Of a stretch of DNA of 64,000 bases, positions 55,068 through 64,000 are shown one piece after another. The notes beneath the pieces are model-generated. The model had not been told where the DNA came from, made no database searches, and was given only the letters and a program-made list of their open reading frames with translations. The stretch spans positions 124,001 through 188,000 of the forward strand of contig NZ_SWMS01000013.1 of assembly GCF_005146945.1 (NCBI RefSeq). Direction: 5' to 3'. The first letter of the stretch is position 1. The number at the start of each line of letters is the position of its first letter. The stretch comes from Prauserella endophytica (GTDB lineage Bacteria; Actinomycetota; Actinomycetes; Mycobacteriales; Pseudonocardiaceae). The translations under genes and the position numbers were made by a program.

Positions 55068-56030
55068 CTAGAGCGCGAGGATGATCCCGACGATGATGAT
55101 CGTCACCACGACCACCGCAACGATCCACCACTGCCACGGGCGCACACGCGGGCCTGGCCTCCGCTGCTTGGGCGGCGGGGGTGCCGGGGCCTGCGGCTGA
55201 ACCCTCGGCGGCCTCGGCATCAGCGGCACGGTAGGCATGGCGGGCGCGGTCGGCGGGACGAAGCCCTGGTCCTGGCCCCGCGTGATCGCCTTGAACGCGG
55301 CGACGGAGTCGGCCATCGTCGGGCGCAGGTCGGGGTCGGTGCGCAGCATCTTCAGCAGCGCGCCGGTGAGCGCCCCGGTGCGGTTGGGCACGGCGGGTTC
55401 GCTCGTGCCCTCGGGGCCGAACGGCGGAACCCCCTCGACCGCGGCGAACAGCGTGGCGCCGAGCGAGTAGGTGTCGGCACCCGCGGTGGCGGGCTCGCCC
55501 TTCGCGACCTCGGGCGCGCGGTAGGCCGGGTCGGGCGGCCCACCCGCGATGCCGATGTCGGTGATCTTGACGCCCCCGTCGTCGGCCAGCAGCACGTTGC
55601 TCGGCTCCACGACGCGGTGTGGCACGCCCAGCGCGTGCGCCACCGCCAGCGCCGATCCGAGCTGCACGCCGAGGAACGCTGCCTGCTCCGGGGTCAGCTG
55701 CCCGTGCTCGGCGAGGAAGTCGGCCATGTTGCGGGACGGGACGTACTCCATGACCAGCCAGACGTCATTACCGTCGCGAAAGGCGTCGTACACGGTGATG
55801 GCGTTGGCGTGCAGGATGCGCGTCGCCTGCCGTCCCTCGTGCAGCGCGGCTTTCCGCGCCTCCTCGGCCCGGTCGGGAGGCAGGTCCGGCTCGATGTAGA
55901 GACGTTTCGCGGCGACGGTCCGGTGCAGCATCGTGTCGAAGGCGAGCCAGACGATGCCGGCCCGCCCCCGACCGATGGGTTGGTCCAGTCGGTACCGATC
56001 ACCGACGAGAGCACCTTCTGTGTCGTTCAC
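55068..56030 (-). CDS. Membrane-anchored Ser/Thr protein kinase homologue, probable pseudokinase
   Basis: 320 residues. The kinase fold is clear, with beta-3 Lys42 (VAAKRLY), MEYVPSRNM hinge and YRAPEVAKGEPAT. In the catalytic loop the HRD Asp is Val140 and the following Lys is Glu142 (PHRVVEPSNVLL), and DFG is DIG at 158. These changes remove phosphotransfer chemistry. A Pro-rich linker (QPQAPAPPPPKQRRP) leads to one C-terminal membrane segment with almost no external part. GTG 56030 follows AAGGGG. Downstream of, and aligned residue for residue with, the active kinase at 56084-57676; it probably regulates that kinase or acts as a scaffold. Confidence 0.88.
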   Translation of the reverse strand: MNDTEGALVGDRYRLDQPIGRGRAGIVWLAFDTMLHRTVAAKRLYIEPDLPPDRAEEARKAALHEGRQATRILHANAITVYDAFRDGNDVWLVMEYVPSRNMADFLAEHGQLTPEQAAFLGVQLGSALAVAHALGVPHRVVEPSNVLLADDGGVKITDIGIAGGPPDPAYRAPEVAKGEPATAGADTYSLGATLFAAVEGVPPFGPEGTSEPAVPNRTGALTGALLKMLRTDPDLRPTMADSVAAFKAITRGQDQGFVPPTAPAMPTVPLMPRPPRVQPQAPAPPPPKQRRPGPRVRPWQWWIVAVVVVTIIIVGIILAL

Positions 56031-56083
56031 GCAGCCCCTTGTACCGCAACGCCGGTCAAACCGGCATCAACAGGGTCGTACCG

Positions 56084-57676
56084 TCATCCCGAGGTCGGAG
56101 TGACCGTCGCTGTAGGCGTCGGCTCCGGCTCGAGCGTCGAGGACGGGATCACCGGTTCGCTCGTGGGCTCGGGCTGCGAGGTCGGCTCCGGCTCGTACGA
56201 CGGCTCGGTCTCCTCGACCGGCGGCGGCACGTACTCCGACTCCTCCCCGTACGTCTCCGTCTCGACCACCTCGGTCGACTCCTCGGTCGTGGTGGTCGTG
56301 GGCGGGGGCGTGGTGGTGGTCAGCGAGACCCGCGAGGTGGTGGCGACCGGACGCTGGTCCCGGTTCTGCTCGGCGTCGCTGCCGCCGGAGCCGCCGAAGA
56401 TCCAGAACGCGAAGGCCGCGAGGCCCAGCACCACGATGCTGCCGGCCAGCGCGGGCAGCTTCCAGTTCGACTTCTTGGGCTCGTCCTCGGCGGGCGGCTC
56501 GTCGTCGTAGGGCCGGGCCTGGTCGTAGTCGTCGTCGTAACCGTCGCCGTACCCGCCGGCGGGCACGGCACGGGTGGCCTCGAGCCCGCCCTGCGCGCGG
56601 CCGTAGCCGTCGTAGTCCTCGTCGGGGTAGCCGCTCGCGGGCTCGTACCGGTCGTCCGGCTGGTCGTCGTAGTACCCGGCGACGTCCTCGCCGAGCGTGC
56701 CCGAGTGACCGGCGGGCACGTAGTCGTCGTCCGCCGAGGCCGCGCCGAGCGCTGCTCCGGCGCCCGCGGCACCGAGCACGGCGGTGCCGCCGCCGATGGC
56801 GGGGTGCACCGCGGTGGCGTCCGCGTCGTCCGTGGCCCCGCCGAGCGGCGTCTCGCCCCTGGCGACGGCGGCAAGCAGCTCCTCGCATTCGTCGGCGGTC
56901 GGGCGGTGCCGGGTGTCTGGGTGCAGCATCACCGCGAGCACGCTGGTCAGCGGGCCGGACTGGCGCGGCGGGTTGATCTGGCCGGCGGCGACCGCGTGCA
57001 ACAGGCTCAGGGTGTTCTCGCTGAGCCCGAACGGCGGCTGCCCCTCGGTGGCGGCGTAGAGAGTGGAGCCGAGCGAGAAGACGTCCGACTCGGGGCCGGG
57101 GTCGCCGCCGATGGCAACCTCGGGCGCGAGGTATGCGGGCGTCCCGGCGATCATGCCGGTCTTCGTGACGGTGACGTCGTCCTTGGCCCTGGAGATGCCG
57201 AAGTCCGTGATCTTCACGAGCCCGCTGCCCGCGAGCAGGATGTTGCCGGGCTTGATGTCGCGGTGGACGATCCCCACCGCGTGCGCCTCCTTGAGCGCGG
57301 CGGCGACCTGGGCGCCGATCTTGGCGACCTCGATCGGGGGCAGCGTCTTCCGCTGCTGGAGCTCCTGGGCGAGGCTGGTCGACGCCAGGTACTCCATGAT
57401 CAGGCAGGGCTGCCCGTTGTCGTCGGTCACGACGTCGAACACGCTGATCGCGTTGGGATGGTGGAGGCGGGCCGCGATCCGGCCCTCACGCATCGTGCGG
57501 GCACGCGCGTCCTCCGCCTCGTGGTCTTCGAGGCCCGGCTGCAGCAGGAGCTGCTTGATCGCGACCGTGCGGTGCAGCACTTCGTCCTGCGCCTGCCAGA
57601 CCGCGCCCATGGCACCGGTACCGATCCGCTTGATGACGCGGTAGCGGCCGGCGACCAGGCGACCCTCGTCGCTCAC
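56084..57676 (-). CDS. Transmembrane Ser/Thr protein kinase (PknB-like)
   Basis: 530 residues. Complete kinase domain (1-265): Gly-rich loop IGTGAMGAVW, Lys41, HRDIKPGN with Asp140 and Lys142, DFG at 158-160, and activation loop TKTGMIAGTPAYLAPE with several Thr for autophosphorylation. A long acidic juxtamembrane region rich in Asp and Tyr follows, then one membrane segment at about 403-427. The outer 100 residues are Thr/Pro/Glu-rich with no PASTA repeat, so ligand sensing is not evident. GTG 57676 has AAGGAGG upstream. It heads a leftward pair with the pseudokinase. Confidence 0.95.
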   Translation of the reverse strand: MSDEGRLVAGRYRVIKRIGTGAMGAVWQAQDEVLHRTVAIKQLLLQPGLEDHEAEDARARTMREGRIAARLHHPNAISVFDVVTDDNGQPCLIMEYLASTSLAQELQQRKTLPPIEVAKIGAQVAAALKEAHAVGIVHRDIKPGNILLAGSGLVKITDFGISRAKDDVTVTKTGMIAGTPAYLAPEVAIGGDPGPESDVFSLGSTLYAATEGQPPFGLSENTLSLLHAVAAGQINPPRQSGPLTSVLAVMLHPDTRHRPTADECEELLAAVARGETPLGGATDDADATAVHPAIGGGTAVLGAAGAGAALGAASADDDYVPAGHSGTLGEDVAGYYDDQPDDRYEPASGYPDEDYDGYGRAQGGLEATRAVPAGGYGDGYDDDYDQARPYDDEPPAEDEPKKSNWKLPALAGSIVVLGLAAFAFWIFGGSGGSDAEQNRDQRPVATTSRVSLTTTTPPPTTTTTEESTEVVETETYGEESEYVPPPVEETEPSYEPEPTSQPEPTSEPVIPSSTLEPEPTPTATVTPTSG

Positions 57677-57849
57677 GCGACCTCCTTCGGGGCTCCGTCA
57701 GCAGGGGTGGAGCGTAGGCACAACCCGGCCGGCTGTGTGCCGGATTACCGAGACCGACCCGTGACAGGCTAGGCCGCTTACTCTGCGCACACGAAGGCGG
57801 CACTCTCGGACACGGCGCCAGTGCTCCTATGTGGTAGACGCCGTTGAGG

Positions 57850-58680
57850 TCAGTTGGGTTGCGCCGAAAGGAGCTTTACCTCGCGGATCCGGCCATCTCG
57901 TCCGCCGCCGACGTCCAGCCGCTGGGTGACGCGCACGGCCTCGCCCCGCTGGGGAACCATGGTGACCACGGCGCGAACGGAGCCGTCGCGCTGTTCGTGG
58001 ACCTCTTCGACCTCGACCGACTCCATCGACCGCCAGGCCCGCACGAGCGTTTCGCGCTCGGCCGCCAGCGCGGGGCCGAGCAGCCGGACCGCCCGGTCGG
58101 GGGAGCTGTTCACGAGCGCGTAGAACTCCCGCACGGTGCCGACCTTGCCGTTGCCGTGCGCCGGCGTGCCTGCGGCGCCGCCGGCGCCGGTGTCGTCCCG
58201 CTGCGAGACCGTCCTGACCTCATCGGCCGGGGCGATCGCCTCGTTCCCGGCCGACATCGGGGCGGCGTCGTCGACCACCGGGGCGTCCGCGGCGGGCCCG
58301 CCCTCGCGGTCCTGCCCCGACAACGCGAAACCGCCGAGCGCGGCGGCTCCGGTGATCTCGAGCGGCCCGGCCACGTCCTCGCCTTGCGACTCGCTCTCGC
58401 CCGCCATCGAAGCGGCGATGACGATCGACGCGACGAGCAGCGCCACGGCGACCAGCAGGGCCGCCAGCTTGGCGCGGCGGGCGAACGGCTTCTCGGGCTC
58501 CGGTGGCGGATCGTCCTCTGGCCGCTCGGCGCGGGTGCCGGGCGGCGGCAGGTACCTGCGTGGCTCACGGAAGACCTCACGCAGGTATTCGTCGTCGACC
58601 AGCTCGTCGGCGAGGATCTCGTCGCTGATGACGTCCTCGACCGCGATGGTCGGCTCGGATGCGTGGCGCCGGTCGTGCAC
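57850..58680 (-). CDS. Single-pass membrane protein with NTF2-like outer domain
   Basis: 276 residues. Cytoplasmic acidic head (1-65), one membrane segment at 71-92 (KLAALLVAVALLVASIVIAA), a low-complexity linker, and a C-terminal domain of about 100 residues (VREFYALVNSSPDRAVRLLG, VRAVVTMVPQRGEAVRVTQRL) that resembles NTF2-like folds. GTG 58680. It lies between the kinase gene and a similar membrane protein gene, all leftward. The cytoplasmic head offers Thr/Ser sites for the neighbouring kinase. Function unknown. Confidence 0.8.
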   Translation of the reverse strand: MHDRRHASEPTIAVEDVISDEILADELVDDEYLREVFREPRRYLPPPGTRAERPEDDPPPEPEKPFARRAKLAALLVAVALLVASIVIAASMAGESESQGEDVAGPLEITGAAALGGFALSGQDREGGPAADAPVVDDAAPMSAGNEAIAPADEVRTVSQRDDTGAGGAAGTPAHGNGKVGTVREFYALVNSSPDRAVRLLGPALAAERETLVRAWRSMESVEVEEVHEQRDGSVRAVVTMVPQRGEAVRVTQRLDVGGGRDGRIREVKLLSAQPN

Positions 58681-58940
58681 TGCTGGCCCTCGTCGGTTTC
58701 GTCTCGTGGACTCGGAGTTCGGACCCCTCGCGTCTCAGGTAACCCTGCCGCGCGCCGCGCCACCAGACTCGATCGGTGGACAGTCGTGGCGGCACGACGA
58801 ACGGCGAAACGTGTCACCCACGTAGAGCAATATGTGACCGTTCACCGCACTGCACGTGCACCAGAATGTGCGAAATCACCGTGCATCCGCAGGTGAAGCG
58901 CCTGTTCGGGGGTCGGGAAAGCGGTCGGGAATCGTTTCCT

Positions 58941-60173
58941 CTACTGACCGTCGTCCGCGATCTTCTCGTCGTCGCCGAAGACGAGTTTGCGCGTTTCCTC
59001 GGTCGTGGTGCCGTCGGCGTGGGTCACCTCGACCGTGTTGATGGTGTACCCCTCGTTCTGGTCGATGTAGACGTGCTTCACCTGGAAGTAGGCGACGCTC
59101 GCGTACTTCTGCCGCAGCCCCTCCTCGCCCTCGGCGGCGAGTTCGCCGGTGGTCATGCCGTACGCGGCGGCCGGGTCCTCGGTGACCGTGTTGAAGAAGT
59201 CCTGGGAGGTCTGGCCCATCTGGTCGGCGTCGTAGGGCGGCGCGGGGATGTAGCGCGTCTTCGCCTTCGACATCGGGGCGGGCGTGACCGGCGGTTTCCT
59301 CAGCTCGGACGTGCTCGGCCCCGCGCTCGTGGTCTGGGTTGGCTGCCCGGAGCCCTGCTCTGGCGTGCTCGTCTCGTCGACGTCGGACGACGACCGCAGC
59401 CCGGCCGGGGTGCCGGAGTCCTCCTCCGAGCCGGACGACGATGAGGAGTCGTCGGCACTGGACGTTGGCGCGGCATCGTCGGTGACGCTCTGGTCGTCCT
59501 CCGCGTAGCCCTCGTGCGGCAGCAGCGGCGCGACGCCGCCGTGCCGGTCGGGCCAGCCCTCGATCGCCTGCCGTTCGGCGGGAGGCTGGCCGACGAGCAC
59601 GGTGCCGGCCACGAGCATGGCCACCACCACGCCCCCCGAGGAGATGCTCGCGAACCAGGCGGCCTTGCGCCAGCTCTTCGGCGGGGTGACCGACGCGGGC
59701 ACCGAGCCGAGGTCGAACTTGCCCAGCCCGTCGGGAGGCGGCGCGACGTACACGCGTGCCTCGTCGTCGGGCTGGCGCGCGGGCCGCTCGCACGTGGTGA
59801 GCGTGATCTTCTTCCTGCGGACGGTCGTGCCCTCGCCGACAGGCGTGTGCACGACGGCGTCGATGGAGTCGGTCGTCTCCTCCTGCTCGACCGGAGCCTG
59901 CACGGGAATCGGCAGTTCGCCGTGCGACGCCGCGAACTCGGGGGCGGGGCCTGCCGGTGGAACGGGGAGCGAGCCGGTGAACGGCGTGTCGGCGACGGGG
60001 TCGGCGGGTGCGACCCGGCCGGCGCCGTCGCGCCGATGGTGGTGGCGGGGCTTCGCGGGAACCGAGGGAGTCCAGGTCCCCGCTCCCGGCGCGTGCCTGC
60101 GCCTGCCCTCGGGTACGGTCGGCTGATCGGAGTACGGGACGCCGCGCTTCGTGGAATCGGCCCTGCCGTTCAT
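58941..60173 (-). CDS. Single-pass membrane protein with outer domain, paralogue-like to 57850-58680
   Basis: 410 residues from ATG 60173. Residues 1-165 are a disordered cytoplasmic region (HHHRRDGAG, VQAPVEQEETTDS). A membrane segment lies at about 172-194. A Ser/Thr/Asp-rich linker (SSADDSSSSSGSEEDS) leads to a C-terminal domain with SQDFFNTVTEDPAAAYGMTT and VAYFQVKHVYIDQNEGY, which lines up with the outer domain of the 57850-58680 protein (REFYALVNSSPDRAVRL). The two probably derive from one ancestor. In a cluster with Ser/Thr kinases, likely phosphorylation target. Function unknown. Confidence 0.8.
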   Translation of the reverse strand: MNGRADSTKRGVPYSDQPTVPEGRRRHAPGAGTWTPSVPAKPRHHHRRDGAGRVAPADPVADTPFTGSLPVPPAGPAPEFAASHGELPIPVQAPVEQEETTDSIDAVVHTPVGEGTTVRRKKITLTTCERPARQPDDEARVYVAPPPDGLGKFDLGSVPASVTPPKSWRKAAWFASISSGGVVVAMLVAGTVLVGQPPAERQAIEGWPDRHGGVAPLLPHEGYAEDDQSVTDDAAPTSSADDSSSSSGSEEDSGTPAGLRSSSDVDETSTPEQGSGQPTQTTSAGPSTSELRKPPVTPAPMSKAKTRYIPAPPYDADQMGQTSQDFFNTVTEDPAAAYGMTTGELAAEGEEGLRQKYASVAYFQVKHVYIDQNEGYTINTVEVTHADGTTTEETRKLVFGDDEKIADDGQ

Positions 60174-60435
60174 GTCGACTGGACCCTCCGAGGAGCCCGG
60201 CCTGACGGAGATTCCACGCCGGTTAGACCGATCGGAGCAGCCGGAGCGCTCAGCGCACGAGCAGCTGCACGGCACGCTGCACGTGCGAAACGCCCTGAGG
60301 CGCGCAGACCGCTCGCGAGAACTCTCACTCGCCCCACATTAGGAGCCTTTCGGCCCCACCGGCGTACCGGGGCGCGATCCAGCGCCGGATATCACCCCTC
60401 TGGGCGCACCCATCCGGCGAGGTACACGTGTGGTA

Positions 60436-60750
60436 TCAGCCGCCGCTGCGGTACTTCGCCTGCGTCGACTGCAGCGCCTTGGCCGCCGTCGCACCGCTGC
60501 CCACCGCCAGGATGATCGCGATGATGTCGAGCGCGGGACCACCACCCGTGAACAGCAACGCGATCAGCGAGACGGCCGAGGTGGCACCGGCGACCCCCCA
60601 CCTGGACCGCACGTACTGGGCGATCGGCGCTCCGCCCGCCCGCTTGTTCGCCGCGCTGTTCAGCATGGCGAGGTAGCCGGCGTGGCCCAGCGCCGCGAGC
60701 ACACTCGCCAGTGCGATCACGAAAGCGATCAGGTGAACGATCGTGTCCAT
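60436..60750 (-). CDS. Small membrane protein
   Basis: 104 residues, ATG 60750. Three hydrophobic stretches: [18 protein letters not shown] (4-21), [14 protein letters not shown] (54-67) and [17 protein letters not shown] (74-90). Between them [20 protein letters not shown] is basic and polar. It ends in a short basic tail. Not recognised as a named family. It is 65 bp after the chorismate mutase gene in the same direction and could be co-transcribed. Confidence 0.78.
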   Translation of the reverse strand: MDTIVHLIAFVIALASVLAALGHAGYLAMLNSAANKRAGGAPIAQYVRSRWGVAGATSAVSLIALLFTGGGPALDIIAIILAVGSGATAAKALQSTQAKYRSGG

Positions 60751-60814
60751 GCGTCCAGTGTGCCCGAACCCGGCGGTGCCCCGGCTCGGGGAACACCCTG
60801 AGATTCGCGGGCGG

Positions 60815-61093
60815 TCAGCGGCCCAGCCTGCCGCGGCCGAGGTTCAGCAGCGCCATGGCGAGCTGGCGGCCCTCCGGCCCCAGCTCGCGGTAGCGGGCGA
60901 GCACGTCCATCTCGCGGTTGTAGACGATGCGGGGCCCACCCGCGGCCATCCTCGCGGCGCCGATGGTCTTGGACACCTCGGCCCTCCGCTTGACGAGCCG
61001 CAGGATTTCGGCGTCGAGCCAGTCGATCTCCTTGCGGAGCTCGTCGATGTCGGCTGCCGTGGTCTCGTCGGCGTCGTGAGTCTGCGCGTTCAT
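60815..61093 (-). CDS. Chorismate mutase, AroQ-delta type
   Basis: 92 residues from ATG 61093, with GGAGG six bases upstream; an ATG ten codons earlier lacks one. An all-helical single-domain protein with [28 protein letters not shown] and [14 protein letters not shown], matching the intracellular M. tuberculosis enzyme Rv0948c. It rearranges chorismate to prephenate for Phe and Tyr, and in mycobacteria needs the DAHP synthase partner for full activity. The C-terminal LGRGRLGR is the activation tail. Divergent from pcrA, as Rv0948c is next to uvrD1. Confidence 0.93.
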   Translation of the reverse strand: MNAQTHDADETTAADIDELRKEIDWLDAEILRLVKRRAEVSKTIGAARMAAGGPRIVYNREMDVLARYRELGPEGRQLAMALLNLGRGRLGR

Positions 61094-61310
61094 CTGCACC
61101 TCCGGTCGCGTCCGGATCCACATCGGGCCCAGAGCCGACGAAAGCCCCGGGTCCGTGGACTCCGGGGCTTGCTGTGATGGCTGTGTGGCACTACGCGATC
61201 ACGGGAGCCGGAGTCCGGGTCCCGTAGAAAAATCGAACCGCGTAGCGCTGCACGCGGAGAGTATGGCACATGGCTACTTCGTCAGGGGTCCCAGGTAGCG
61301 TTGAATCACA

Positions 61311-63731
61311 ATGAGCACCCTCTTCGATCTCCCCTCGGAACCGGGCAAGTACGCGGATCTGCTCGACGACCTGAACCCGGCCCAGCGCGCCGCCGTGGAG
61401 CACAGCGGCCCGCCGCTGCTGGTGGTCGCCGGAGCGGGTTCGGGCAAGACGCGGGTGCTGACAAGGCGCATCGCCTACCTGCTCGCGGCACGCGACGTGC
61501 ATCCGGGGCAGATCATGGCGATCACCTTCACCAACAAGGCCGCCGCCGAGATGCGCGAGCGCGTCGGCGAGCTGGTGGGGCGCAGGGCCAACGCGATGTG
61601 GGTGTCGACGTTCCACTCGATGTGTGTGCGGCTGCTGCGCCGCGAGGCCAAGACGCTGGAGATGTCGTCCAACTTCTCCATCTACGACGCCGACGACAGC
61701 AGGCGCCTGATCACACTGGTGGCCCGTGATCTCGACCTCGATCCGAAGCGTTACCCGGCGCGCACACTGGCCGCGCACATCTCGAACCTGAAGAACGAGC
61801 TGCTCGACGCGGAGACGGCGGCCTCGAAGGCGGCCAACGACTTCGAGCGCAGGGCCGCGGAGGTCTACGGCGAGTACCAGCGCAGGCTCACGCAGGCCAA
61901 CGCCATGGACTTCGACGACCTCATCATGCGCACGGTCGAGCTGTTCCAGGCGTTCCCCGACGTGGTGGAGCACTACCGCCGCCGGTTCCGCCACGTGCTC
62001 GTCGACGAGTACCAGGACACCAACCACGCCCAGTACACGCTGGTGCGCGAGCTCGTGGGCACGAAGCCGACCGAGTCGGGCGTCGAGCCGTCCGAGTTGT
62101 GCGTGGTCGGTGACGCCGACCAGTCGATCTACGCGTTCCGCGGCGCGACGATCCGCAACATCGAGGAGTTCGAGCGCGACTTCCCGAACGCGCGGACGAT
62201 CCTGCTGGAGCAGAACTACCGGTCGACGCAGACGATCCTTTCCGCTGCCAACGCGGTCATCGCGCGCAACCCGAACCGGCGCGACAAGCGGCTGTGGACG
62301 TCGTCAGGGGACGGCGAGAAGATCGTCGGCTACGTCGCCGACAACGAGCACGACGAGGCCGCGTTCGTGGCGGGGGAGATCGACACGCTGGCCGACGGCG
62401 GCGAGGCGAAGTATTCCGACGTCGCCGTCTTCTATCGCACCAACAACCAGTCGCGCGTGTTCGAGGAGATCTTCATCCGCCTCGGCCTGCCGTACCGCGT
62501 GGTCGGCGGCGTGCGGTTCTACGAGCGCCGCGAGGTGCGCGACGCGCTTGCCTACCTGCGGGTGCTGGCCAATCCCGAGGACACGGTGAGCCTTCGGCGC
62601 ATCCTCAACGTGCCGAAGCGGGGCATCGGAGACCGCGCGGAAGCCGTGGTGGCCACACACGCCGAGCGGGAGCGCATGTCGTTCGCCGCGGCGCTGCGGG
62701 AGGCCGTCGCGGGCAACGTGCCGCTGCTGAACCCCCGCTCGCAGCGCTGCATCGCTGGGTTCGTCGAGCTGATGGACGGCCTGCACGAGCTGGTCGACTC
62801 CGGCACCGAGGTCGCCGACGTGCTGGAGGCGGTGCTGGAACGCACCGGTTACCGCACCGAGCTGGAGGAGTCCGACGACCCGCAGGACGCCTCGCGGCTG
62901 GAGAACCTCGACGAGCTCGTCACCGTCGCGCGGGAGTTCACGGAGTTCGCGGACACGGTGCTCGAGGAGCAGACCGAGGCCGAGCAGGAGGTAGACGACA
63001 CCGCGGGCGTGCCCGAACCCGGCTCGCTGCCGGCTTTCCTCGAGCGCGTGTCACTGGTGGCCGACGCCGACTCGATCCCGTCGCCGGACGGCGAGGGCGG
63101 CGAGGAGGACTCCGGCGTGGTCACGCTGATGACCGTGCACACCGCGAAGGGCCTCGAGTACCCCGTCGTGTTCTGCACCGGCTGGGAGGACGGGATCTTC
63201 CCGCACATGCGGGCGCTCGGAGAGCCCGCGGAGCTGGCGGAGGAGCGGCGGCTGGCCTACGTGGCCATCACGCGGGCGCGGAAGCGGTTGTATGTCTCGC
63301 GCGCGCTCGTCCGTTCGGCGTGGGGTCAGCCGATGGCCAACCCCGGTTCGCGGTTCCTCGACGAGATCCCGGCCGAGCTCGTGGACTGGCGGCGGCTCGC
63401 GCCGTCCAACGGAGCCGGTGCGGGTGGTGGTTCGCCGCGTGCGGCGACGACCTGGGGCCGCAGGGCGGGCTTCGGGGACGACTCCGCCCAGGCGGGGGTC
63501 GCGGCCCGTGGCATGCGGACCACGTCGTTCAAGGGCTGGAAGGACGGCTGGAAGGACACGGTCGCGCTGAAGCTCGACGTTGGCGACCGGGTCAGCCACG
63601 ACAAGTACGGCCTCGGCACGGTGGTCTCCACCGACGGCGCCGGTCCGCGCGCCACGGCGACCATCGACTTCGGTGCGTCGGGCAAGGTGCGGCTGATGCT
63701 CATCGGCAGTGTGCCGATGGTGAAGCTCTAG
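61311..63731 (+). CDS. pcrA: ATP-dependent DNA helicase PcrA/UvrD1
   Basis: 806 residues, superfamily 1A. Walker A AGAGSGKTRVL (41-47 core), motif II VDEYQDTNHAQY, motif III GDADQSIYAFRGA, motif IV EQNYRSTQTI, motif V VHTAKGLEYPVVFCTG and motif VI YVAITRARKRLYV are all present. The C-terminal Tudor-like domain (GDRVSHDKYGLGTVVSTDG) contacts RNA polymerase in relatives. A 3'-5' helicase for repair and recombination; in mycobacteria the UvrD1 form associates with Ku. ATG 61311. Full length. Confidence 0.97.
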   Translation: MSTLFDLPSEPGKYADLLDDLNPAQRAAVEHSGPPLLVVAGAGSGKTRVLTRRIAYLLAARDVHPGQIMAITFTNKAAAEMRERVGELVGRRANAMWVSTFHSMCVRLLRREAKTLEMSSNFSIYDADDSRRLITLVARDLDLDPKRYPARTLAAHISNLKNELLDAETAASKAANDFERRAAEVYGEYQRRLTQANAMDFDDLIMRTVELFQAFPDVVEHYRRRFRHVLVDEYQDTNHAQYTLVRELVGTKPTESGVEPSELCVVGDADQSIYAFRGATIRNIEEFERDFPNARTILLEQNYRSTQTILSAANAVIARNPNRRDKRLWTSSGDGEKIVGYVADNEHDEAAFVAGEIDTLADGGEAKYSDVAVFYRTNNQSRVFEEIFIRLGLPYRVVGGVRFYERREVRDALAYLRVLANPEDTVSLRRILNVPKRGIGDRAEAVVATHAERERMSFAAALREAVAGNVPLLNPRSQRCIAGFVELMDGLHELVDSGTEVADVLEAVLERTGYRTELEESDDPQDASRLENLDELVTVAREFTEFADTVLEEQTEAEQEVDDTAGVPEPGSLPAFLERVSLVADADSIPSPDGEGGEEDSGVVTLMTVHTAKGLEYPVVFCTGWEDGIFPHMRALGEPAELAEERRLAYVAITRARKRLYVSRALVRSAWGQPMANPGSRFLDEIPAELVDWRRLAPSNGAGAGGGSPRAATTWGRRAGFGDDSAQAGVAARGMRTTSFKGWKDGWKDTVALKLDVGDRVSHDKYGLGTVVSTDGAGPRATATIDFGASGKVRLMLIGSVPMVKL

Positions 63732-63856
63732 TACTTCTTTCGGGTGAGCCGCTTCGGCGGCCCCGAAACTGTCGCACCCCCGCGCTAACCTTCTCTTCGA
63801 ACACAAGTTCGAACGACGGGGTCGTCTGTGCGACTCCGGAACTGGGGGTCACCGGT

Positions 63857-64000
63857 GTGGAGCGCTGGTTTCAGGCGATTGGCGAAGGCGTGGTCCGCTC
63901 TCTCGACGAGCTGGCCGCTCGCGCGCTGGCGGAGGGAGGGCCGCTGGCATCGGATGTCGGCAGGCTCGTCGCCGCCTGGCGGCTCCTGTTGCGTCTGCAC
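63857..64000 (+). CDS. Unknown protein, 3' truncated by the window edge
   Basis: 48 codons open to the right edge from GTG 63857. The sequence MERWFQAIGEGVVRSLDELA looks like a genuine N-terminus: amphipathic helix with codon use typical of the neighbours (G or C at third positions). GGGGG lies about ten bases upstream. No motif yet. The 125-bp gap after pcrA gives room for a promoter. Moderate confidence that it is coding; no function can be assigned. Confidence 0.5.
   Translation, partial: MERWFQAIGEGVVRSLDELAARALAEGGPLASDVGRLVAAWRLLLRLH

Overview
This is a high-GC actinobacterial chromosome segment. Family-level clues (a WXG100 pair beside rplM-rpsI-glmM, WhiB3/WhiD and BldM orthologues, GroEL1 with a His-rich tail, MacS-type PspC histidine kinase) point to the Pseudonocardiaceae, something near Saccharomonospora, Amycolatopsis or Prauserella. 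The genus is an inference. No rRNA, tRNA, CRISPR array, transposase or phage gene was seen.

The backbone from base 1 to about 48.6 kb follows the gene order I remember for Mycobacterium tuberculosis Rv3446c to Rv3396c, read in reverse: ESX-4 tail and Esx pair, rplM, rpsI, glmM, glmS, nnr, alr, tsaE, tsaB, rimI, tsaD, groES, groEL1, whiB3, sigD, rsdA, DUF5319, guaB2, guaB3, choD-like, guaA. These genes serve ribosome assembly, UDP-GlcNAc and D-Ala supply for the wall, tRNA t6A modification, protein folding, developmental and stress transcription, and GMP synthesis.

Four cassettes interrupt that backbone. (1) 6.5-12.4 kb: an EspC-like protein, a large Gly-rich WXG-type protein and a basic Pro-rich protein, joined by stop/start overlaps to an acyl carrier protein, a ketosynthase and a Cys-less ketosynthase partner. 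This is the most unusual system here. (2) 16.7-20.0 kb: a polyol dehydrogenase, DeoR regulator and xylulokinase operon. (3) 22.6-27.3 kb: a fused carboxyltransferase and malonyl-CoA synthetase (matB) divergent from a GntR regulator. Two arrays of 8-bp AGTGG repeats lie between them, and matching palindromic repeats flank the block. (4) 29.5-33.1 kb: gdhA, with two copies of a terminal-inverted-repeat element on either side, and a Tat-exported PhoD phosphatase.

From 48.6 kb to the end the content is mostly envelope and signalling: a GIDE-domain membrane protein, a PspC membrane protein divergent from a PspC histidine kinase and its response regulator, a DMT transporter with a LysR regulator, a leftward cluster of one active Ser/Thr kinase, one pseudokinase and two single-pass membrane proteins, then chorismate mutase and PcrA/UvrD1 helicase. 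Several members of enzyme families here have lost catalytic residues (ketosynthase partner, aldehyde dehydrogenase, kinase, receiver domain, GuaB3).
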